64,000 nucleotides of DNA, from positions 28,290,001 through 28,354,000 of the forward strand of contig NW_027480422.1 of the NCBI RefSeq assembly GCF_051401765.1, in the 5' to 3' direction. The stretch comes from Calliopsis andreniformis (lineage: Eukaryota > Arthropoda > Insecta > Hymenoptera > Andrenidae). Below are positions 37,304 through 49,417 of the stretch, one piece after another (positions within the stretch are counted from its first letter, which is position 1; each line of letters starts with the position of its first letter). Made by a program: the position numbers and the translations under genes. The notes beneath the pieces are model-generated. The model had not been told where the DNA came from and did no database searches. It saw nothing but the letters and a program-made list of their open reading frames with translations.

Positions 37304-38299
37304 GTAGAAATGGCCATTACTTTCAGACTGGATGCAATTATTCCTGTTATACGATGATAAAACTGATGTATTTTTATTGTATATAATGCTTCGGGCGTTG
37401 ACTACTAAGGCCCTAGCTATTCGATCTGGTGGAGCAACGCCCTAGAGTGAAGCCTAGGTTGCTCGAAACGTAGGAATGACCATTCCTTTCACTCTGGTTG
37501 CAATTATTCATGCTATACGATGGAAAAACTGTTGTATTTATATTGTATTTTATGCTTGTGTCGTTGACTTCTTAGGCCCTAGCTATTCGATCTGGTGGAG
37601 CAACGCCCTAGAGTGAAGCCTAGGTTGCCCGGAACGTACAAATGACCATAACTTTCATACAGGTCGCTATTATTCGTTTTATACGATGGAAAAACTGCTG
37701 TACTTATATCGTATTTTATGCTTCTGGCGTTGACTTCTTAGGACCTAACTATTCGATCTGGTGGAAGAACGCCCTAGAGAGAAGCCTATGTTTCTCGGAA
37801 CATAGAAATGACCATCACTTTCACACTGGTTGCAATTATTCCTGTTATACGGTGGAAAAGCTGTTGTATTTTTATTGCGTTTCATGCTTCGGGCGTTGAC
37901 TACTAAGGCCCTAACTATGCGATCTGGTGGAGCAACGCCCTAGAGTGAAGCCTAGGTTGCCCCAAGCGTAGGAATGACCATTCCTTTCACTCTGGTTGCA
38001 ATTATTCATGCTATACGATGGAAAAACTGTTGTATTTATATTGTATTTTATGCTTGTGTCGTTGACTTTTTAGGCCCTAGCTATTCGATCTGGTGGAGCA
38101 ACTCCCTAGAGTGAAGCCTAGTTTGCCCGGAACGTAGAAATGACCATAACTTTCACACAGGTTGCTATAATTCGTTTTATACGATGGAAGAACTGCTGTA
38201 CTTATATTGTATTTTATGCCTCTGGCGTTGACTTCTTAGGCCCTAGCTATTCGATCTGGTGGAAGAAGGCCCTAGAGTGAAGCCTAGGTTGCCCGGACC
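37304..38299 (+). repeat. Three-monomer HOR (498 bp), two copies
   Basis: Monomers at 37304, 37470 and 37636 pair with those at 37802, 37968 and 38134. Shared markers are cgggcgttgactactaagg in the first, taggaatgaccattcc and tgcttgtgtcgttgac in the second, and ctgctgtacttatat with an acaggt 5' part in the third. The copies differ more than the A or E units do, so this duplication looks older. Confidence 0.75.
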
Positions 38300-39293
38300 G
38301 TAGAAATGACCATCACTTTCACACTGGTTGCAATTATTCCTGTTATACGTTGGAAAAACTTTTATATCTTTATTGTATTTTATGCTTCTGGCATTGACTT
38401 CTTTTGCCGTATCTGTTCGATCTGGTGGCGCAACGCCCTAGAGTGACGCCTAGGTTGCACGGAACGTCGAAATGACCATTACCTGCACACTTGTTGCAAT
38501 TATTCGTGTTATACAATGGATAAATTGTGGTATTTCTATTGTATATTATGCTTCTGGCGTTGACTTGTAATGCCGTAGCTATTCGATGTGGTGGACCAAC
38601 GCCCTAGAGTGAAGCCTAGTTTGCCCGGAACGTAGAAATGATCATTACCTTCACACTGCTTGCAATTATACATTTTATAAGATGGAAAAACTGCTGTAGA
38701 TATGTTGTAGTTTATTCGTCTGGCATTGAATTCCAAGTCCCTAGCTGTTCGATCTGGTGGAGCGACGCCCTAGTGTGAAGCCTAGGTTACCCGGAACATA
38801 GAAATGACCAGTACTTTCACACTGGATGCAGCTGTCCTGTTATACGATGGAAAATCTGATTCATTTTTATTGTATTTTATTGTTCTGGCGTTGTATTCAA
38901 AGTCCCTAACTATTCGATCTCGTGGAGCAACGCCCTGGAGTTAACCCCAGGTTGCCCGGAACGTAGAAATGACCATAACTTTCACACTGTTTGCAATCAT
39001 TCATTTTATACGATGGAAAAGCTGTTTTATTTATATTGATTTTTATGCTTCTGGAGTTGACGTCTAAGGCCGTAGCTATTCGATGTGGTGGCGCAACGCC
39101 CAAGAGTGAAACCTACGTTGCCCGGAACGTAGAAGTGACCAGTACTTTCACATGGGTGCAGTTATTCCTGTTATACGATGGACAAACTGTTGCATTTTTA
39201 CTGTATTTTATGCTTCTGGCGTTGTATTCAAAGTCCCTAACTATTCGATCTAGTGGAGCAACGCGCTTTGGCTAAGTCCAGGTTGCCCGGAAC
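38134..39293 (+). repeat. Module C, copy 2 (seven monomers)
   Basis: Matches 35482-36640 at an offset of 2,652 (2,653 after the base missing at 36320). The 165 bp monomers at 38798 and 39129 are shared; the third short monomer of copy 1 is full length here, so that deletion is private to copy 1. The first monomer is also the third member of the three-monomer HOR. Confidence 0.85.
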
Positions 39294-42200
39294 GTAGAAA
39301 TGGCCATTACTTTCACACTGGTTGCAATTATTCGATTTAGACGTTGGAAAAACTATTGTACATATATCGTACTTTATGCTTCTGGCGTTGACTTCATAGG
39401 CCCTAGCTATTCGATCTGGTGGAGCAACGCACTACAGTGAAGCCTAGGTTGCCCGGATGGTAGAAATGACCATAACTTTCACACTGGTTGCAATTATTCG
39501 TTTTATACAATGGAAAAGCTGTTGTATTTATATTCTATTTTATACTTCGGGCGTTGACTTCTAAGGCCCTAACTATTCGATCTGGGGGAGCAACGCCCCA
39601 GAGTGAAGCCTAGGTTGCCCGGAACGTAGAAATGACCATTACTTTCACACTGTTTGCAATTATTCATTTTATATGGTGGAAAGTCTGTTGTACTTATGTT
39701 GTATTTTATTCTTCTGGCGTTGAATTCTAAGTCCCTAGCTATCGATCTGGTGGAGCAACGCCCAAGAGTGAAGCCTAGGTTGCCCGGAACGTAGAAACGA
39801 CCATTACTTTCAGACTGTTTGCAATTATTCATTTTATATGATGGAAAAACTGTTGTACTTATATTGTATTTTATGCTTCTGGAGTATGCTTCTAAAGCCG
39901 TAGCCATTCGATGTGGTGGAGCAACGCCCAAGAGTGAAACCTAGGTTGCACGGAACGTAGAAATGACCATAGCTTTCACACTGGTTGCAATTATGCGTTT
40001 TATACAATGGAAAAACTGTTCTATTTATTTTGTATTTTATGCTTCGGGCGTTGACTTCTAAGTCCCTAGCTATTCGATCTGGTGGAGCAACGCCATAGAG
40101 TGAAGCCTAGGTTACCCTGAACTTTGAAATGACCAGTACTTTCACATGGGTGCAGTTATTCCTGTTATACGATGGACAAACTGTTGCATTTTTACTGTAT
40201 TTTATGCTTCTGGCGTTGTACTCAAAGTCCCTAACTATTCGATCTGGTGGAGCAACGCGCTAGGGTTAAGTCCAGGTTGCCCGTAACGTAGAAATGACCA
40301 TAACTTTCACACTGGTTGTAATTATTCGTTTTATACAATGGAAAAACTGATCCATTTATTTTGTATTTTATGCTTCGGGCGTTGACTTCTAAGGACCTAA
40401 CTATTCGATCTGGTGAACCAACGCTCTAGAGTGAAGCATAGGTTGCCCGGAACGTAGAAATGAGCATTACTTTCACACTTTTTGCAATTATTCATTCTAT
40501 AAGATGGAAAAACTGTTGTACTTATGTTGTATTTTATTCTTCTGGCGTTGAATTCTAAGTCCCTAGCTATTCGATCTGGTGGAGCAACGCTCTAGAGTGA
40601 AGCCTAGGTTACACGGAACGTAGAAATGACCAGTACTTTCACACTGGTTGCAGTTATTCCTGTTATACGATGGAAAAACTGTTGCATTTTTATTGTATTT
40701 TATGCTTCTGGCGTTGTATTCAAAGCCCCTAACTATTCGATCTGGTGGCGCAACGCCCTAGAGTGAGGCCCAGGACGCCCGGAACGTAATAATGACCATT
40801 ACATTCACACCGGTTGCAATTATTCCAGTTATGCGAAGGAAAAACTGTTGTAACTTTATTGTATTTTATGCATCGGGCGCTGACTTCTAAGGCCCTAAAT
40901 ATTCGATCTGGAGGAGCAACGCCCTATAGTTAAGCCTAGGTTGCCCGGAACGTAGATATGGCCATTACTTTCACACTGGATGCAATTATTCGTTTTATAC
41001 GTTGGAAAATCTGTTGTATTTATTCTGTATTTTATGCTTCGGGCGTTGACTTCTAAGGCCCTAACTATTCGATCTGATGGAGCAACGCCCTAGAGTGAAG
41101 CCTAGGTTGCCCGGAACGTAGAAATGACCATTACCTTCACACTGATTGCAATTATACATTTTATACGATGGAAAAAACTGTTGTACATATGTTGTATTTT
41201 AGTCTTCTGGCGCTGAATTCTAAGTCCCTAGCTATTCGGTCTGGTGCAGCAACGCCCTAGAGTGAAGCCTAGGTTACCGGGAACATAGAAATGACCAGTA
41301 CTTTCACACTGGTTGCAATTATTCCTGTTTTACAATGGAAAAACTGTTGCATTTTTGTTGTATTTCATGCTTCTGGCGTTGTATTCAAAGTCCCTAACTA
41401 CTCGATCTGGTAGAGCAACGCCCTGGAGTTAAGCCTAGGTCGCCCGGAACGTAGAAATGACCTTTACCTTCACACTGTTTTCTAATATACATTATATACG
41501 ATGGAAAAACTGTAGTATTTTTATTGAATTTTATGCTTCTGGCGTTGACTTCTAAGTCCCTAGCTATCCGATCTGGTGGAGCAACGCCCTTAAGCGAAGC
41601 CTAGGTTGCCCGGAACGTAGAAATGACCTGTAGTTTCACACTGGTTGCAATCATTCCTGTTATACGATGGAAAAACTGTTGCATTTTTATTGTATTTTAT
41701 GCTCCTGGCGTTGTATTCAAAGTCCCTAACTGTTCGATGTGGTGGAGCAACGCCCTGGAGTTTGGCCTAGGCTGCCCGGAACGTAGAAATGACCATAACT
41801 TTCACACTGTTTGCAATCATTCATTTTATACGTTGGAAATGCTGTTGTATCTATATTGTATTTTATGCTTCTGGAGTAGACTTCTAAGGCCGTAGCTATT
41901 CGATGTGGAGGAGCAACGCCATAAAGTGAAGCCTAGGTTGCCCGGAACGTTGAAATGACCTGTACGTTCACACTGGTTGCAATTATTCCTGTTATACGAT
42001 GGAAAAACTGATGCATTTTTATTGTATTTTATGCTTCTGGCGTTAAATTCTAAGTACCTATCTGTTCGATCTGGTGGAGCAACGCCCTACAGTTAAGCCT
42101 AGGTTACCCGGAACCTAGAATTGACCTTTACTTTCACACTGTTTGCAAATATACATTATATACGATGGAAAAGCTATTGTATTTATATTGTATTTTATGC

Positions 42201-43110
42201 TTCTGGCGCTGACTTCTTAGGCCCTAACTATTCGATCTGGTGGAACAAAGCCCTAGAGTGAAGCCTAGGTTGCCCGGAACGTAGGAGTGACCTTTACTTT
42301 CACACTGCTTGCAATTATACATTTTATACGATGGCAGAACTGCTATACTTATGTTGTATTTTATGCTTCTGGCGTTGACTTCTAAGGCCCTAACTATTCG
42401 ATCTGGTGGAGGAACGCCCTAGAGTGAAGCCTAGGTTGGCCGGAACGTAGAAATGACCTGTACTTTCACACTGGTTGCAATTATTCCTGTTATACGATGG
42501 AAAAACTGCTGCATTTTTATTGTATTTTATGCTTCTGGCGTTAAATTCTAAGTACCGAACTATGCGATCTGGAGGAGCAACGCCCTATAGTTAAGCCTAT
42601 GTTGCCCGGAACGTAGAAATGACCATTACTTTCACACTGGTTGCAATTATTCCTGTTATACGATGGAAAAACTGTTGCATTTTTATTGTATTTTATGCTT
42701 GTGGGGTTGACTTCTAAGTCCCTAGCTATTCGATCTGGTGGAGCAAGGCCCTAGAGCGAAGCCTAGGTTGCCCGGAACGTAGAGATGACCTTTACTTTCA
42801 CACTGGTTGCAGTTATCCCTGTTATACGATGGAAAAACTGTTCTATTTATTTTGTATTTCATGCTTCGGGCGTTGACTTCTAAGGCCCTAACTATTCGAT
42901 CTGGTGGAACAACGCCCAACAGTTAAGCCTAGGTTGCCCGGAACGTAGAAATGACCTATACCTTCACACTGTTTGCAGATATACATTATATACGATGGTA
43001 AAGCTGTTGTATTTATATTGGATTTTATGCTTCTGGCGTTGACTTCTTAGGCCCTAACTATTAGATCTGGTGGAAGAACGCCCTTAAGCGAAGCCTAGGT
43101 TGCCCGGAAC
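39294..43110 (+). repeat. Heterogeneous monomer region, left part (23 monomers)
   Basis: No long HOR is evident. Monomers are individually distinct, with shared markers in changing order: cacatgggtgcag at 40123 (also in 36476 and 39129), tgtattcaaagtccc, aattctaagtccc. Two are 165 bp (39626, from ctatcgatc; 40123) and one is 167 bp (41118, six As in place of five). The greater spread of variants suggests an older layer that has been homogenised less. Confidence 0.8.
42447..42880 (+). repeat. Three-monomer block repeated at 46597-47030
   Basis: The run with gcgttaaattctaagtacc, then tgcttgtggggttgactt, then gcagttatccctgttatac recurs 4,150 bp downstream (25 monomers). The copies differ at a number of positions, for example a run of As at 46820. 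It is a dispersed, not tandem, duplication. Confidence 0.7.
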
Positions 43111-44106
43111 GTAGAAATGACCAGTACTTTCACTCTGGTTGCAGTTATTCCTGTTATACAATGGAGAAACTGTTGCATTTTTAATGTATTTTATGCTTCT
43201 GCCGTTGTACTCAAAGTCCCTAACTATTCGATCTGGTGGAGCAACGCCCTGGAGTTAAGCCAAGGTTGCCCGGAACGTAGAAATGACCATTACCTTCACA
43301 CTGCTTGCAATTATACATTTTATACGATGGAAAAAACTGTTGTACATATGTTGTATTTTATTCTTCTGGCGCTGAATTCTAAATCCCTAGCTATTCGGTC
43401 TGGTGCAGCAACGTCCTAGAGTGAAGCCTAGGTTACCGGGAACATAGAAATGACCAGTACTTTCACAGTGGTTGCAGTTATTCCTGTTATACGATGGAAA
43501 AACTGTTGCATTTTTATTGTATTTTATGCTCCTGGCTTTGTATTCAAAGTCCCTAACTGTTCGATCTGGTAGAGCAACGCCCTGGAGTTAAGCTTAGGTT
43601 GCCCGGAACGTAGAAGTGAACATAACTTTCACACTGTTTGCAATCATTCATTTTATACGATGGAAACACTGTTATAATTATGTTGTATTTTATTCTTCTG
43701 GCGTTGAATTCTAAGTCCCTAGCTGTTCGATCTGGTGGAGCAACGCCCTAGAGTGAAGCCTAGGTTACCCGGAACATAGAAATGACCAGTACTTTCACAC
43801 TGGTTGCAGCTTTCCTGTTATACGATGGAAAAACTGTTGCATTTTTATTGTATTTTATGCTTCTGGCGTTAAATTCTATGTACCGAACTATGCGATCTGG
43901 AGGAGCAGCGCCCTACAGTTAAGCCTATGTTGCCCGGAACGTAGAAATGACCTTTACTTTCACACTGTCTGCAAATACACATCCTATACAATGCAAAAGC
44001 TGTTGTATTTATATCGTATTTTGTGCTTCTGGCGTTGACTTCTTAGGCCCTAACTATTCGATCTGGTGGAGCACCTCCCTAGAGTGAAGCCTAGGTTGCC
44101 CGGAAC
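43111..44106 (+). repeat. Six-monomer unit (996 bp) with a partial second copy
   Basis: The first ~450 bases (43111 to about 43565) are repeated essentially identically at 44107 to about 44560, including the 167 bp monomer with six As (43277 and 44273). After that the two copies diverge, so the second copy is truncated or overwritten. Monomer lengths are 166, 167, 166, 166, 165, 166. Confidence 0.85.
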
Positions 44107-47100
44107 GTAGAAATGACCAGTACTTTCACTCTGGTTGCAGTTATTCCTGTTATACAATGGAGAAACTGTTGCATTTTTAATGTATTTTATGCTTCTGCCG
44201 TTGTACTCAAAGTCCCTAACTATTCGATCTGGTGGAGCAACGCCCTGGAGTTAAGCCAAGGTTGCCCGGAACGTAGAAATGACCATTACCTTCACACTGC
44301 TTGCAATTATACATTTTATACGATGGAAAAAACTGTTGTACATATGTTGTATTTTATTCTTCTGGCGCTGAATTCTAAATCCCTAGCTATTCGGTCTGGT
44401 GCAGCAACGTCCTAGAGTGAAGCCTAGGTTACCGGGAACATAGAAATGACCAGTACTTTCACAGTGGTTGCAGTTATTCCTGTTATACGATGGAAAAACT
44501 GTTGCATTTTTATTGTATTTTATGCTCCTGGCTTTGTATTCAAAGTCCCTAACTGTTCGATCTGGTGGAGCAACGCCCTGGAGTTAGGCCTAGGCTGCCC
44601 GGAACGTAGAAATGACCATAACTTTCACACTGTTTGCAATCATTCATTTTATACGTTGGAAATGCTGTTGTATCTATATTGTATTTTATGCTTCTGGAGT
44701 ATACTTCTAAGGCCGTAGCTATTCGATGTGGTGGAGCAACGCCCTACAGTTAAGCCTAGGTTACCCGGAACCTAGAATTGACCTTTACTTTCACACTGTT
44801 TGCAAATATACATTATATACGATGGAAAAGCTGTTCTTTTTATATTGTATTTTATGCTTCTGACGTTGACTTCTCAGGCCCTAACTATTCGATCTGGTGG
44901 AACAACGCCCTAGAGTGAAGCCTAGGTTGCCCGGAACGTAGAAATGACCATAACTTTCACACTGGTTGCAATTATTCGTTTCATACAATGGAAAAACTGT
45001 TCTATTTATTTTGTATTTTATGCTTCGCGCGTTGACTTCTAAGGCCCTAACTATTCGATCTGGTGGAGCAACGCCCTACAGTTAAGCCTAGGTTGCCCGG
45101 AACGTAGAAATGACCTTTACCTTCACACTGTTTTCTAATATACATTATATACGATGGAAAAACTGTTGTATTTTTATTGTATTTTATATTTCTGGCGTTG
45201 ACTTCTAAGTCCCTAGCTATTCGATCTGGTGGAGCAACGCCCCTAAGCGAAGCCTAGGTTGCCCGGAACGTAGAAATGACCTGTACTTTCACACTGGTTG
45301 CAATCATTCCTGTTATACGATGGAAAAACTGTTGTACTTATGTTGTATTTTATGTTTCTGGCGTTGAATTCTAAATCCCTAACTATTCGATCTGGTGGAG
45401 CAACGGCGTAGAGTAAAGCCTAGGTTGCCGGAACGTAGAAATGACCGTTACTTTCACAATGTTTCCAAATATACATTATATATCATGGAAAAGCAGTTGT
45501 ATTTATATTGTATTTTATGCTTGTGGCGTTGACTTCTTAGGCCCTAATTATTTGGTCTGGTGGAGCCCCGCCCTGTAGTGAAGCCTAGGTTGCCCGGAAC
45601 GTGGAATAGACCATTACCTTCACACTGGTTGCAATTATTCCTGTTATACGATGGAAAAACTGTTCTATTTATTTTGTATTTCATGCTTCGGGCGTTGACT
45701 TCTAAGGCCCTAACTATTCGATCTGGTGGAGCAACGATCTTGAGTGAAGCCTAGGTTGCCCGAAACGTAGAAATGACCATTACTTTCAGACTGCTTGCAA
45801 TTATTCTTTTTATACGATGGAAAAACTGTTGTATTTTTATTGTATTTTATGCGTCTGGAGTTGTTTTCTAAGGCCCTAACTACTCGACCTGGTGGAGCAA
45901 CGCCCTAGAGTGAAGCCTAGGTTGCTCGGAACGTAGAAATGCCCATTACTTTCACCCTGGTTGTAATTATACCTGTTATACGATGGAATAACTGTTGTAT
46001 TAATTTTGTATTTTATGATTCGGGCTATGACTTCTAAGGCCCTAGCTATTCGATTTGGTGGAGCAACGACCTAGAGTGAAGCCTAGGTTGCCCGTAACGT
46101 AGAAATGACCATATCTTTCACACTGGTTGCAATTATTCGTTTTATACGATGGAAAAACTGTTTTATTAATTTTGTATTTTATGCTTCGTGCGTTGACTTC
46201 TAAGGCCCTAACTATTCAATCTGGTGGACCATCGCCCTAGAGTGAAGACTAGGTTGCCCGGAACGTAGAAATGAACATCACTTTCACACTAGTTGCAATT
46301 ATTCCTATTATACGATGGAAAAACTGTTGTATTTATTTTGTATTTTATGCTTCTGGCGTTGACTTCTTAGGCCCTACCTATTTGATCTGGTGGAGCAACG
46401 CCCTAGAGTGAAGCCTGGGTTGCCCGGAACGTAGAAATGACCATAAGTTTCACACTGGTTGCAATTATTCCTTTTATACGATGGAAAAACTGTTGTATTT
46501 TTATTGTATTTTATGCTTGTGGGGTTGACTTCTAAGTCCCTAGCTATTGGATCTGGTGGAGCAAGGCCCTAGAGCGAAGCCTAGGTTGCCCGGAACGTAG
46601 AAATTACCATTACTTTCACACTGGTTGCAATTATTCCTGTTATACGATGGAAAAACTGCTGCATTTTTATTGTATTTTATGCTTCTGGCGTTAAATTCTA
46701 AGTACCGATCTATGCGATCTGGAGGAGCAACGCCCTACAGTTAAACCTATGTTGCCCGGAACGTAGAAATGACCATTACTTTCACACTGGTTGCAATTAG
46801 TCCTGTTATACGATGGAAAAAAAGTTGTATTTTTATTGTATTTTATGCTTGTGGGGTTGACTTCTAAGTCCCTAGCTATTCGATCTGGTGGACCAAGGCC
46901 CTAGAGCGAAGCCTAGGTTGCCCGGAACGTAGAAATGACCTTTACTTTCACACTGGTTGCAGTTATCCCTGTTATACGATGGAAAAACTGTTCTATTTAT
47001 TTTGTATTTCATGCTTCTGGCGCTGACTTCTTAGGCCCTAACTATTCGATCTGGTGGAACAAAGCCCTAGAGTGAAGCCTAGGTTGCCCGGAACGTAGAA

Positions 47101-47923
47101 ATGACCTTTACTTACACACTGTTTGCAAATATACATTATATACGATGGAAAAGCTGTTGTATTTATATTGTATTTTATGCTTCTGGAGTTGACTCCTAAG
47201 GCCGTAGCTATTCGATGTGGTGGAGCACCGCCCAAGAGTGAAACCTCGGTTGCCCGGAACGTAGAAATGACCATTACTTTCACACTGGTTGCAATTATTC
47301 CTGTTATACGATGGAAAAACTGTTGCATTTTTATTGTAATTTATGCTTGTGGGGTTGACTTCACAGTCCCTAGCTATCGATCTGGTGGAGCAAGGCCCTA
47401 GAGCGAAGCCTAGGTTGCCCGGAACGTAGAAATGACCTGTACTTTCACACTGGTTGCAATTATTCCTGTTATACTATGGAAAAACTGTTGCATTTTTATT
47501 GTATTTTATGCTTCTGACGTTAAATTTTAAGTCCCTAGCTATGCGATCTGGTGGAGCAGCGCCCTACAGTTAAGCCTAGGATGCCCGGAACCTAGAAATG
47601 ACCTTTACTTTCACACTGTTTGCAAATATACATTATATACGGTGGAAAAGCTGTTGTATTTATATTGTATTTTATGCTTCTGGCGTTGTCTTCTTAGGCC
47701 CTAACTATTCGATCTGGTGTAGCAATGCTCTAGAGTAAAGCCTAGGTTGCCCGGAAGGTAGAAATGACCATTAACTTCACACTGCTTGCAATTATACATT
47801 TTATACGATGGAAACACTGATATAATTATGTTGTATTTTCTTCTCGTGGCGTTGAATTCTAAGTCCCTAGCTTTTCGGTCTGGTGGAGCAACGCCCTAGA
47901 GTGAAACCTAGGTTGCCCGTAAC
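44107..47923 (+). repeat. Heterogeneous monomer region, right part (23 monomers)
   Basis: Begins with the partial second copy of the six-monomer unit, then runs of distinct monomers with no long-period repeat visible. Monomers at 45270 (one base lost in gttgccggaac) and 47261 (ctatcgatc) are 165 bp. Several monomers near 47426-47757 closely resemble A34-A35 of HOR-A and the matching monomers of HOR-E, so the region contains relatives of both families. Confidence 0.75.
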
Positions 47924-49417
47924 GTAGAAATGACCTGTACTTTCACACTGGTTGCAATTATTCCTTTTATACGATGGAAAAACTGTTGTATTTTTATTGT
48001 GTTTTATGCTTCTGGCGTTGACTTCTTAGTCGCTAGCTATTCGATCTGGTGGAGCAACGCCCTACAGCGAAACCTAGGTTGCCCGGAACGTAGAAATGAC
48101 CTGTACTTTCACACTGGTTGCATTTATTCCTGTTATACGATGGAAAAACTGTTGCATTTTTATTGTATTTTGTGCTTCTGGTGTTGTATTCAAAGTCCCT
48201 AACTATTCGATCTGGTGGAGCAACGCCCTGGAGTTAAGCCTAGGTTGCCCGGAACGTAGAAATGACCATAACTTTCACACTGGTTGCAATAATTCCTTTT
48301 ATACGATGGAAAAACTGTTTTATTTTTATTGTGTTTTATGCTTCTGGCGTTGACTTCTTAGTCGCTAGCTATTCGATCTGGTGGAGCAACGCCCTACAGC
48401 GAAACCTAGGTTGCCCGGAACCAAGAAATGACCTTTACTTTCACACTGTCTGCAACTATACATTATATACGATGGAAAAGCTGTTGTATTTATATTGTAT
48501 TTTATGCTTCTGACGTTGACTTCTCAGGCCCTAACTATTCGATCTGGTGGAACAACGCCCTAGAGTGAAGCCTAGGTTGCCGGGAACGTAGAAATGACCT
48601 TAACTTTCACACTGGTTGTAATTATACGTTTCATACAATGGAAAAACTGTTATATTTATTTTGTATTTTATGCTTCGCGCGTTGACTTCTAAGGCCCTAA
48701 CTATGCGATCTGGTGGAGCAACGCTCTTGAGTGAAGCCTCGGTTGCCCGGAACGTAGAAATGACCAGTACTTTCACTCTGTTTGCAGTTATTCCTGTTAT
48801 ACAATGGAGAAACTGTTGCATTTTGAATGTATTTTATGCTTCTGCCGTTGTACTCAAAGTCCCTAACTATTCGATCTGGTAGAGCAACGCCCTGGAGTTA
48901 GGCCTAGGTTGCCCGGAAGGTAGAAATGACCATAACTTTCACACTGTTTGCAATCATTCATTTTATACGTTGGAAATGCTGTTGTATCTATATTGTATTT
49001 TATGCTTCTGGAGTTGACTCCTAAGGCCGTTGCTATTCGATGCGGTGGAGCAACGCCCAAGAGTGAAACCTAGGTTGCCCGGAACGTAGAAATGACCATT
49101 ACTTTCACACTGGATGCAATTATTCCTTTTATACGATGGAAAAACTGTTGCATGTTTATTGTATTTTATGCTTCTGGCGTTAAATTCTAAGTCCCTAACT
49201 ATGCGATCTGGTGGAGCAACGCCCTGACGTAAAGCCTAGGTTGCCCGGAACGTAGAAATGACCATAACTTTCACACTGGTTGCAATTATTCCTTTTATAC
49301 GACGGAAAAACTGTTGTATTTTTATTGTGTTTTATGCTTCTGGCGTTGACTTCTTAGTCGCTAGCTACTCGATCTGGTGGAGCAACGCCCTACAGCGAAA
49401 CCTAGGTTGCCCGGAAC
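47924..49417 (+). repeat. HOR-E partial unit, 3' part
   Basis: Nine monomers, all 166 bp. From 48090 they match 55053-56380 at an offset of 6,963, and 60357-61684 beyond that. Markers are cttagtcgctagc, ttgtgcttctggtgttg, tgcattttgaatgtatt and cgccctgacgtaaagcc. This is the end of an E unit whose beginning is not present to its left. Confidence 0.85.

Noticed and set aside
39569..39931. 120-codon minus-strand frame as a gene
   Set aside because: It is the product of one 165 bp monomer that keeps the frame for two repeats. I see no promoter, initiation context or conserved domain, and the peptide is the same satellite translated twice.
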